Source: an uncultured Prevotella sp.
GTDB lineage: Bacteria > Bacteroidota > Bacteroidia > Bacteroidales > Bacteroidaceae
Length of the DNA: 40,045 nucleotides
NCBI GenBank assembly: GCA_902495455.1
Contig: CABUXJ010000024.1
Location: forward strand, 1-40,045
Reading direction: 5' to 3'
Positions 13,496-20,716 of this stretch are shown here, one piece after another; the stretch's first letter is position 1, and every line of letters begins with the position of its first letter. The position numbers were made by a program, and so were the translations under genes. The notes beneath the pieces were generated by a model. The model was not told where the DNA came from. It searched no databases and saw nothing but the letters and a program-made list of their open reading frames with translations.

Positions 13496-15478
13496 TCAGT
13501 AGTCAAGAATGAGCACCTGGCGCGGCCGCAGGCGGATGTCGGACGTGAGGCGGTGGGTGCGCCCGGTAGTGATGTCGCGGGCATGGGTCACACGGCCTAT
13601 GATTTCGGTATAACGGCTGACACGGAACACGGCGGGACGCGACGTTCCGTTGAGCACCGTCGCCACCGTACGGCCCTCGTGACGGCGCGCGATGACGTAG
13701 ACACCGTCGTGGGGGACAAAGTGGGTCTGGCTGCCGTGGGCGATGACGGCGTTGTCACGACGCCAGTGAAGCACGCGGCTCAGCCAGCGGAACATGTCCT
13801 GCTGGGCGCGGGTGCGCCCTTCGGAGGTGAAGGCGTTGCGCCGGTCGCCGGGAAATCCGCCGGGGAAATCACGTCGGACATTGCCATCGTCGGGCCATTT
13901 GGTGCCGTTCATGAGTATCTCCGTACCGTAATAGAGCTGCGGCGTGCGGCGGATGGTGAGCAGTATGGCGAGCGCCTGACGCAGGGCGGCCACGTCGTGA
14001 CCGTTGCCGAGGAAGCGCTCGGTGTCGTGATTGTCGAGAAACGCCAACACGGACGAAGGGTCGGCATAGAGATAATCGTAGACGAGAGTGTTGTAGATGC
14101 GGTTGAGGCCCTGCTCCCACGCATCCGTCTCTTCACTCTTTGCACGGTTGAGGCGGTCGAACAGGGCGAAGTCCATCACCGTCGGCAGATGGCTGTCGGT
14201 CCGCGCGACGGGCGAACGGGACTGCCATGCGGCTGTATATGCAGGCTCGGTCACCCACGTTTCGCCGACGACATTGATGTTAGGATATTCTGTCCGGAGT
14301 GTTTTCATCCATCCGGCCATAGCCCCGGCGTCGGCAAAGGGATAGGTGTCCATGCGTATCCCGTCGATTCCGACGGTCTCGATCCACCACTTGCTGCTCT
14401 GCGTCAGATAGGTCATGAGGTGCGGATTGCGCTGGTTGAGGTCCGGCATCGTGGGCACAAACCATCCCTCGGTGGTCTCCCGACGGTCCACTTCGCTGGC
14501 GTATGGGTCGAGAACGGGTGTCAGGCGATAGCTCGTCTGGAGGTAGGAAGCGCTGCGGGCGGCCACAGCGTCGGGGCTATCAGCGCCTGACGATGCTGCT
14601 TCGGCATAGTCGTCGAGCCACTCGGGCGTGTTCAGCCAGTCTCGCATGGGTCTGTCCGACACCCACGGATGGTAGAATCCGCAGTGATTGAATATCATAT
14701 CCATCACGACCTTTAGGCCCCGTGCATGGGCTTCATCGACCAAACGGCGGTAGTCTTCGTTGCTGCCGAGGCGCGGATCGACACGATAGTAGTCCGTCGT
14801 GGCATAGCCGTGATATGTACTTCGGCCGTCATAGTCGGGCTGGTTGTTCTCTAAAACAGGCGTGAGCCATAGTGCGGTGACACCCAGTTCGCAGAAATAA
14901 TCGAGGTGGCGGCGTATGCCTTCGAGGTTGCCGCCATGACGAAGAGACGTGGCGGTGCGGTCGATGGAGTACGGAAACAGTCCCGACGGACGCCCACTGC
15001 GTGTCAGCCGGCTCCCACTGCGTGCCGACGCCCGTGCGAAACGGTCGGGCATGAGCAGATAGAGCACGTCTGCGGAAGTGAATCCCATGCGTCGGTTGCC
15101 CGCCATCTCACGCGGGCGGATGCTGTAAACAACAGAAATGTCGTACGGCGCGGGTACGGAGGATGTGAAACGGAGTGTGAGCGTGCCCGGAGAGACACCC
15201 TCGAGATTGAGATAAACGATAAGATAGTTGGGGCTGTCGGTGCGTATCACACGGTCGATACGCACGCCGCCGGAATGAGAAACGCCCCTTGAAGAGGTCG
15301 CGGCAGATGGCTTCAGACGTTTGTCGGGATTCTCCGCGGCTTCTTCAAAGGACACTATGGCGACTTCAGCCGAGCCAATGGCACGGCCATACACCATCAA
15401 CTGGACGACAGGCTCGGTCATTCCGGCATACCAATGTGGCGGATCGATGCGGTCGATATGTGCGTCGTGGTTTGTCAT
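13496..15478 (-). CDS. GH13 alpha-amylase family enzyme (cyclomaltodextrinase/neopullulanase-like)
   Basis: A 660-residue glycoside hydrolase of family 13 that should cleave alpha-1,4 bonds in maltodextrins, cyclodextrins or pullulan. An N-terminal beta domain (about 1-125) resembles the cyclomaltodextrinase N domain. The (beta/alpha)8 barrel carries the four GH13 regions: DMIFNHCG, GIRMDTYPF with nucleophile D377, VGETW with acid/base E406, and LDNHDTERF with D485. No signal peptide is visible, so it is probably cytoplasmic, unlike the exported SusA it otherwise resembles. Its ATG overlaps the malQ stop by four bases (ATGA), so the two act as one maltodextrin-processing operon: this enzyme shortens or linearises glucans and MalQ rearranges them. 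No starch-specific SusC/D is nearby. Confidence 0.93.
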   Translation of the reverse strand: MTNHDAHIDRIDPPHWYAGMTEPVVQLMVYGRAIGSAEVAIVSFEEAAENPDKRLKPSAATSSRGVSHSGGVRIDRVIRTDSPNYLIVYLNLEGVSPGTLTLRFTSSVPAPYDISVVYSIRPREMAGNRRMGFTSADVLYLLMPDRFARASARSGSRLTRSGRPSGLFPYSIDRTATSLRHGGNLEGIRRHLDYFCELGVTALWLTPVLENNQPDYDGRSTYHGYATTDYYRVDPRLGSNEDYRRLVDEAHARGLKVVMDMIFNHCGFYHPWVSDRPMRDWLNTPEWLDDYAEAASSGADSPDAVAARSASYLQTSYRLTPVLDPYASEVDRRETTEGWFVPTMPDLNQRNPHLMTYLTQSSKWWIETVGIDGIRMDTYPFADAGAMAGWMKTLRTEYPNINVVGETWVTEPAYTAAWQSRSPVARTDSHLPTVMDFALFDRLNRAKSEETDAWEQGLNRIYNTLVYDYLYADPSSVLAFLDNHDTERFLGNGHDVAALRQALAILLTIRRTPQLYYGTEILMNGTKWPDDGNVRRDFPGGFPGDRRNAFTSEGRTRAQQDMFRWLSRVLHWRRDNAVIAHGSQTHFVPHDGVYVIARRHEGRTVATVLNGTSRPAVFRVSRYTEIIGRVTHARDITTGRTHRLTSDIRLRPRQVLILDY

Positions 15479-18228
15479 GCACGTCCGCTACGATGTATCA
15501 TGGCTGCGACGGCAGCATTGAACTCATCCGCCCGCATGAGCTGTTCGATGGTGAGATGCATCCGGTAGCGCCAATAGTGACGCGGATTGGCCGGAATATT
15601 GATGCGCTCGGCGTTCTGATTGGCCAATCGCAGACGTTCATCGGTGGCAAGCCAGTCCTGCAACGACAGCAGACAGAGCATCGACGGACTCTCCAGATGC
15701 GCCTCCACGACGGCACGGGCGATGTCTCCCGTCATCGGATGGGGCGCCTCGCCGTCGCGGTGGAGCACGGTGTTGTAGTATGCCTGAGTACGATTGACAT
15801 CCTCATCCCACCACTGGCGCAGCGTCGGCATGTCGTGGGTGGAGATGGTACAGACGGAACGGTAGAGATTTCGCTCGGTTACGCCAAAGCGGACATGCTC
15901 GTCTTTTGGCATCGACTGTATCTCGAGACTGAGTATGCGCAGCCCGTTCATGACCCAAGGAACACACTCCGGCACCATGCCAAGGTCCTCGGCGCACACC
16001 AGCATGCGCGTCGCTTCGGTCAGACGGGGCAGCTTTTTCATTGCCTCATTATACCAGAACTGATTGTTCCGGCGATAGAAATAGTCATTATAGAGCCGGT
16101 TGAACGCCTCTTTGTCGCAGTCGTAAAGCGCTTCATAAACGTAGTCGGTCTGCACGCCGATGCGCGGGTGAAACTTGCCCGGCGTCTTGCGGTCGCGCAC
16201 AAAGAGCACATCGCTGACGAGCGAATAGAGCTTTTGAACGAGTTCTTTTTGAGGAGGGAGGAGGGAGGAGGGAGGAGGGAGATTACCTTCGGGCGTAGAG
16301 TATTCTCCCTCCACACTCCTCTCTCTACACTCCTCGAAAGCCGAAAAGTACTTCTCAATTTTCCGCTGCGTATCAAACTCCGGTTTCATGTCGTAAAAAT
16401 AGTCGTCACGGCGGTCGAGGAACGTCTCACGGACGTAGTCGGCATCTTCGGCGAACAGGCGGTCGAGCACCCAGTCGGTGATGAACGGCCGCGTGAACAA
16501 CGCTTCCTGCCAGTTGAGACCGTAGGCGCTGATTTCCTCCGGAGTCATGGCGAGGGCCGGGGAGAACTGCCCCAGCAGACCGTGGACGGAATGGATGGGT
16601 ATCTCCCAGATGCGGAAGAACCCCAGGACGTGGTCAATGCGATAGGCATCAAAGTATTCCGCCATCTTGCGGAAGCGCCTTATCCACCACGAACAGCCGT
16701 CGCGGAGCATCTCGTCCCAATCGTATGTCGGGAAGCCCCAGTTCTGTCCGTTGACGGAAAAGGCGTCGGGCGGTGCTCCGGCCTGCCCGTTGAGGTTGAA
16801 ATAGCGCGGTTCGACCCACGCCTCCACGCCGTCGCGACTGATACCGATGGGTATGTCGCCCTTCAGTATTACGCGCCGGGAACGTGCATAAGCATGTGTG
16901 GCACGCATCTGGGCATCCAGATGATACTGCACATAATACCAGAACGCCACTTCCCGATAGCTGCGCGTCAACGGATTGGCCATCGCCTCACGCTCCTTGT
17001 CCGTCAACGTCTGATGGTCGGGCCACTCTCCGAAGACGGCCGTGCCGTATTGGTCACGATAGTGGCAGAAGGCGGCGTATGGCACGAGCCAGTCGCGGTT
17101 GCGGTCAAAGAAATCCTTGTAGGATGCCCGCCGACGCACCGTAGCCCCTTCCTGGGCATACAGTTCGCGCAGATAGCTCATCTTTGCCTCATAGACCCGC
17201 TCGTAGTCTATCTGCGGCAGGGCGTTCAGCTCGACGCGCAGAGCTTCGTAGCGTTCGCGCGCGGCCTTGTCCTTCAGTGGCGGCAACTGCCGGAAATCCA
17301 TGTATTGCGGATGGAGAGCATAGATGCTGATACTGTTGTATGGATAAGAGTCCTGCCACGTGTGGGTTATGCAGGTGTCGTTGACGGGCAGAATCTGTAT
17401 GATGCGCTGTCCCGTGAGGTCGGCCCAATCGACAAACATTCGCAGATCACCGAAGTCGCCGACACCGAAGCTGCCCTCTGAATGCAGCGAAAAGACCGGT
17501 ATGACGGTGCCCGCCCCGCGCCACGGACTGCGCCGGAAGTCAGCACGGGACTGCTCGAAAACAACCACATCGCCGTAATCCATAGACGGGATTGCAATCC
17601 GCCGGTTGCGTCCCAACTCCCAAAGCGGGTCGCCGGAGCCGGTGATGACAAACTTGAACTCCATCTGCCGCCCTTCCAGCGTCGCCCCGTCAAGCGAGAC
17701 GACCCACTCGTGGGGCCCATGTTCGGTCATGGGGATGGCACGGGACGTGTCCCATGCGCCCAAGCTCTCGGCCTCGCCGACCAATGCGAGACGTTCGCCG
17801 GCCGTCAGCTGCGGCGCACGCACCTTGATGCGAACCGTGCGCCCATAGTCTGCCGGACTGCTCATCTCACGCTCACGGGCGGCCACACAGTCGGTAAAGG
17901 CGGAGCTGTACATGTAAGCATCGTCGGGCGTATCGGTCCACAAGTCACTGACGACATAACGGCGGGCGGCCGTGGCGGCCAGTTCGAGCCGATGGGGTAT
18001 GACGAGCCAGTCATGGCGCAATTCGCGTCCGGAACGTTCGACGCTGTAGAAGTAGTCCACATGAGTGCCCGCGTCAGCCTTTACCGCCATCTCGCAGGTC
18101 CACGTCCGGCCGTCGCCGGTGCCCATCTTGTGTTTGCCGGGGGGCAGGGCTGTGCTGCCGGAGAGTATGTTCAGCATGAGTTCCTCGCCGAACCGGGTGT
18201 GATAGTCCAGGTTGAATAGTATTGTCAT
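15475..18228 (-). CDS. malQ: 4-alpha-glucanotransferase (amylomaltase, GH77) with N-terminal starch-binding domains
   Basis: A 917-residue enzyme that moves glucan segments between maltodextrins and releases glucose. Two CBM20-like domains (about 1-115 and 130-240) precede a GH77 barrel, the architecture of plant DPE2. The catalytic residues are readable: nucleophile D532 (YRIDHVLGF), acid/base E747 (CAEDLGMVPE) and D799 (THDMPTLRQWW). GH77 motifs RIIQILPVNDT and GDIPIGISRDGVE are present. There is no signal peptide, so it is cytoplasmic. Residues about 633-663 (ECRERSVEGEYSTPEG to LPPPSSLLPPQKE) are low-complexity, encoded partly by a 7-base tandem repeat; they lie in the DPE2-like insertion between the nucleophile and the acid/base. 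First gene of the reverse-strand pair; no convincing promoter was found in 18229-18394. Confidence 0.95.
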   Translation of the reverse strand: MTILFNLDYHTRFGEELMLNILSGSTALPPGKHKMGTGDGRTWTCEMAVKADAGTHVDYFYSVERSGRELRHDWLVIPHRLELAATAARRYVVSDLWTDTPDDAYMYSSAFTDCVAAREREMSSPADYGRTVRIKVRAPQLTAGERLALVGEAESLGAWDTSRAIPMTEHGPHEWVVSLDGATLEGRQMEFKFVITGSGDPLWELGRNRRIAIPSMDYGDVVVFEQSRADFRRSPWRGAGTVIPVFSLHSEGSFGVGDFGDLRMFVDWADLTGQRIIQILPVNDTCITHTWQDSYPYNSISIYALHPQYMDFRQLPPLKDKAARERYEALRVELNALPQIDYERVYEAKMSYLRELYAQEGATVRRRASYKDFFDRNRDWLVPYAAFCHYRDQYGTAVFGEWPDHQTLTDKEREAMANPLTRSYREVAFWYYVQYHLDAQMRATHAYARSRRVILKGDIPIGISRDGVEAWVEPRYFNLNGQAGAPPDAFSVNGQNWGFPTYDWDEMLRDGCSWWIRRFRKMAEYFDAYRIDHVLGFFRIWEIPIHSVHGLLGQFSPALAMTPEEISAYGLNWQEALFTRPFITDWVLDRLFAEDADYVRETFLDRRDDYFYDMKPEFDTQRKIEKYFSAFEECRERSVEGEYSTPEGNLPPPSSLLPPQKELVQKLYSLVSDVLFVRDRKTPGKFHPRIGVQTDYVYEALYDCDKEAFNRLYNDYFYRRNNQFWYNEAMKKLPRLTEATRMLVCAEDLGMVPECVPWVMNGLRILSLEIQSMPKDEHVRFGVTERNLYRSVCTISTHDMPTLRQWWDEDVNRTQAYYNTVLHRDGEAPHPMTGDIARAVVEAHLESPSMLCLLSLQDWLATDERLRLANQNAERINIPANPRHYWRYRMHLTIEQLMRADEFNAAVAAMIHRSGRA
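16251..16281 (+). repeat. 7-bp tandem repeat (GAGGAGG)4 inside malQ
   Basis: Four full GAGGAGG units plus GAG lie in the malQ coding sequence. Since 7 is not a multiple of 3, gain or loss of one unit shifts the frame. The same bases contain four GGG runs each separated by AGGA, a textbook G-quadruplex motif on the strand opposite the coding strand. Confidence 0.95.
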
Positions 18229-18394
18229 GAGTCTTTCCGATTGGTTCTTATGCTTGTAAAGATTATAATCCGAATCTATAAGGATAGGTTTTATGGCTGT
18301 AAAATTACAAAGAAAAATCCATTAAGCGGTCAAAAGACAACGAAATAATGAACTGCCGGATGCCATAAATCACCGCCGGTACAACCCAACTATA

Positions 18395-18434
18395 TAAAAA
18401 TAAACCGACGCAGAACATTTGTCCTGCGCCGGTT
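18395..18434 (-). terminator. terminator of OmpA gene
   Basis: AACCGACGCAGAAC (18403-18416) pairs with GTCCTGCGCCGGTT (18421-18434), with two mismatches. On the reverse strand the stem is followed by TATTTTTATA, 33 bases after the ompA stop. Confidence 0.75.
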
Positions 18435-18466
18435 GGTCTCTTTAAGTATTCCGAATTGTCTTCCTA

Positions 18467-19645
18467 TTACTTGATAGTAACAGTAGCGCGACGGTTGTAA
18501 GATACAGGTGAGAGTGTGTTCACACCACCGGCTGCAACAACCTCGATGTTGTCGCGGTTTACACCCATCTTAACGAGCTCGTTGGCAACAACGTCAGCAC
18601 GCTTCTGGCTGAGCTTCTGGTTGAAGGCGGCGCTACCGGTCTTGCTGTCGGCATAACCTGTAACGACAATCTTAGAGTTGTTAGCCTTAGCTACTTCTAC
18701 GAGGTCCTTAACGTTCTGGAGGTCCTTCTTGGAAGCGATGCGAGACTTACCGATGTTGAAGAATACAGATACCGGAGCAGCTGCGATTTCCTTAACAACC
18801 TTTGTTGCAGTCTCAACGGGCTTCTGGTTAGCCAGCATGTTCTTCAGCTTGGCGTTCTCGTTCTGAGAGTCAGCGAGCTGTGCGTTGAGAGCGTCGATCT
18901 GGCTCTGAGAGAGAGCCTTGAGAGCGTCTACGTCAGGAGTCTTGTTCCAGCGGGTCTTGCCGAGGTTGTAGGTCAGACCGACTTCCACGCTGACCATCTG
19001 GTCGCGGCCGGCAGGGCCGTTCTTTGTCTCGAGCGCACCGGCTGAGATGCCGTCCATATCGGTCTCCCACATGCCGTAAGCCAACTCAAGGTTGAGGGCG
19101 AAACGATCGCTCAGACGGAATGTGTTGAGGATACCGGCAGACAGGCCCATTGCGTAAGTATTGGCAGACATGTTGCGTCCGATACCACCACCGAGATAGG
19201 GGATGAAGTTCCAAACGCGAGTGTCGCTGTATCCGCAGAAGAGGTTGCTCAGGTTGAAGAGAACCTGCTCGTTCAATGTCCAATACTTGTTTGCATTGTC
19301 GTCCTTGCTCCATTCCTTACCCTTGGCTTCAGCGCCTACTGTGCGACCCCAAACACCATTGAACTTTGTACGGAGACCGAGACCCGGTGTAAACCACTTA
19401 CCGACGGCTACAGAGAAGCCGAGGTTGTTACGGAAGCCCTTGAAAGGACTCTTTGAGAGATCCCATCCCTGCTCCTCGTTGCTATAGAACGCTGTTCCGG
19501 CAACGTTTGCCTGAACGAACCAATTACTCCAGAATGAATTTGTAGCTACGCTATACTTCATTTCCGGTACGTTTGTCTCATTGTTCTGTGCCATACCGGC
19601 TACAGAAATGCCGGCGAAAGCCAGCGCAAGTAATAACTTTTTCAT
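18467..19645 (-). CDS. OmpA family outer-membrane protein
   Basis: A 392-residue outer-membrane protein that links the envelope to peptidoglycan. A signal peptide (1-19, ending GMAQ) leads to an eight-stranded-type beta-barrel domain (about 25-230), a coiled-coil-like linker (about 238-275, DALKALSQSQIDALNAQLAD) and a C-terminal OmpA peptidoglycan-binding domain (about 285-392). That domain contains FFNIGKSRI, TGYADSKTGSAAFNQKLSQK, RADVV and NRRATV. Single-gene unit with a promoter and a terminator of its own. Codon use looks biased, as in highly expressed genes (many CGT/CTG/GGT-type codons). I see nothing missing. Confidence 0.95.
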   Translation of the reverse strand: MKKLLLALAFAGISVAGMAQNNETNVPEMKYSVATNSFWSNWFVQANVAGTAFYSNEEQGWDLSKSPFKGFRNNLGFSVAVGKWFTPGLGLRTKFNGVWGRTVGAEAKGKEWSKDDNANKYWTLNEQVLFNLSNLFCGYSDTRVWNFIPYLGGGIGRNMSANTYAMGLSAGILNTFRLSDRFALNLELAYGMWETDMDGISAGALETKNGPAGRDQMVSVEVGLTYNLGKTRWNKTPDVDALKALSQSQIDALNAQLADSQNENAKLKNMLANQKPVETATKVVKEIAAAPVSVFFNIGKSRIASKKDLQNVKDLVEVAKANNSKIVVTGYADSKTGSAAFNQKLSQKRADVVANELVKMGVNRDNIEVVAAGGVNTLSPVSYNRRATVTIK

Positions 19646-19697
19646 ACCTATACTAAATTATACTTTAAAACAATATGCACTTTAGCCAATTATTGTG

Positions 19698-19729
19698 CAA
19701 AAGTAAGTAATTATTTTTTAAAAGCCAAC
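19698..19729 (-). promoter_or_regulatory. promoter of OmpA gene
   Basis: On the reverse strand TACTTTTG (19698-19705) fits the -7 box, and a TTGG core (19725-19728) lies 19-20 bases upstream at the -33 position. About 50 bases separate it from the start codon. Confidence 0.7.
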
Positions 19730-20250
19730 GAATTGTGCAGAAAATTTACATTTCGCAGCAAAAAACGATACAATATAGGGACGAAAGGGGAAAAACGCGA
19801 GGAAAAAGCCGTAACAAACGGACTTTGCGGCCGTCTGCCCTTATATTAATAATGTGTAGCAATCCGTCGGAGTCTGTTTCCACGCGATGTCGCATGCCGA
19901 CGCCGGGGATGCGGTCACCGCTGTCAATGTCGTCATCGCTGTCAATGTTGGGACGCTGTCAAAGTATGGTCACGACCCTACTTTTTGGTGAATACGTGTA
20001 AGACTGAGATAAAGATGTATACAGAGAGTAGCTTCGGAAGGATTGGTATGTTTTTTTCCGGCTTTCGGGCGGGGATTGTTAAATTCAGAATAAATCTTAC
20101 AAACGGTCTCCATTTTAACACGGATTTTCCGCCAAGTGGTCCCTCGGTCTCAAATATGCGAGTTTTGCGCGTGCATCTTTTTCTCTTTGACAACCAGCGC
20201 GTTATGACAAAAACCATGAAAGTGTGCAACATTTTCGCCGGTTTTCCCGA

Positions 20251-20357
20251 GCCGTAAGGCCCTTACGGCATTGCAACGGGGCCGCCGTTGCATCACGACG
20301 GCGTGCCCGTTGCAAGACAACAAGCATGCCGTTGCAGACCAACGGGGGCCTTACGGC
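20251..20357 (-). repeat. 107-bp terminal-inverted-repeat element, copy B
   Basis: Same element as copy A in reverse orientation, same length. On the forward strand it starts with the palindrome GCCGTAAGG-C-CCTTACGGC (20251-20269) and ends GGCCTTACGGC. The hairpin GCAACGG-ggccg-CCGTTGC (20273-20291) takes the place of the 8-bp stem in copy A. 13 of 107 positions differ from copy A. Confidence 0.9.
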
Positions 20358-20513
20358 AAGACGGCCGACAAAATTTTGAATGACAAAAGAGATTTTTTAG
20401 TCGGATTACAACGTTTTTAGACAATTTTTCGCACGTTGCGAAATGTTAATTTTAACAATCTTTTTCTGACATTTTGGCTACGCGGGTAATCTCATTCCCC
20501 GCCTTGGAAGCTA

Positions 20514-20653
20514 CTCTTTGCACACATCTTTCTGTTTATATCAACATAACGATAAACTCATTTGGTACCCTTTAAGTGTGGTAATCTCACTTAAAGGGCT
20601 CCTAATAAGGTCGTTATGTTGGTATAACCTGAAATAAAGATGCGTGCAAAGAG
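20514..20653. repeat. nested inverted repeat, MITE-like
   Basis: Outer arms of about 40 bases: CTCTTTGCA (20514-20522) pairs with TGCAAAGAG (20645-20653), and CAACATAACGA (20542-20552) with TCGTTATGTTG (20611-20621), with CATCTTT/AAAGATG matches between. A separate inner hairpin, CCCTTTAAGTG (20568-20578) with CACTTAAAGGG (20588-20598), fills the centre. No coding capacity. Confidence 0.85.
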
Positions 20654-20670
20654 TTGTCATCTCGCAGGCA

Positions 20671-20690
20671 CCCTCCCCTTAGGGGGAGGG
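20671..20690 (-). terminator. CCCTCCCC/GGGGAGGG hairpin after mutL
   Basis: CCCTCCCC (20671-20678) and GGGGAGGG (20683-20690) pair around a four-base loop, 27 bases past the mutL stop. There is no T-run on the reverse strand, so it may mark the 3' end by blocking RNA decay rather than by termination. A related word (CCCCTTGGGGAGGGTCGG) is at 29765-29782. Confidence 0.5.
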
Positions 20691-20716
20691 CCGGGGTGGG
20701 GCCGTCAGCCATGTGG

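Larger units (their letters stand above)
19646..20716. other. 1.07-kb non-coding region between ompA and mutL
   Basis: No protein gene is supported. From left to right it holds the ompA promoter, three GCTGTCAA words (19920-19960), a half-copy of the GTCGCGACCCTAC palindrome, the 107-bp repeat copy B, a nested 140-bp inverted repeat and a CCCTCCCC/GGGGAGGG hairpin next to the mutL stop. Confidence 0.7.

Noticed and set aside
13469..14590. 373-residue forward open frame antisense to the GH13 gene
   Set aside because: Shadow of a gene with all four GH13 regions in place.
15289..17481. 730-residue forward open frame antisense to malQ
   Set aside because: It is a GC-rich shadow: malQ on the other strand has full GH77 motifs and operon overlap, while this frame resembles no family.
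19735..20001. 88-residue forward open frame upstream of ompA
   Set aside because: Starts in the ompA promoter region, has a Ser/Arg-rich shadow-like composition and no ribosome binding site or family pattern.
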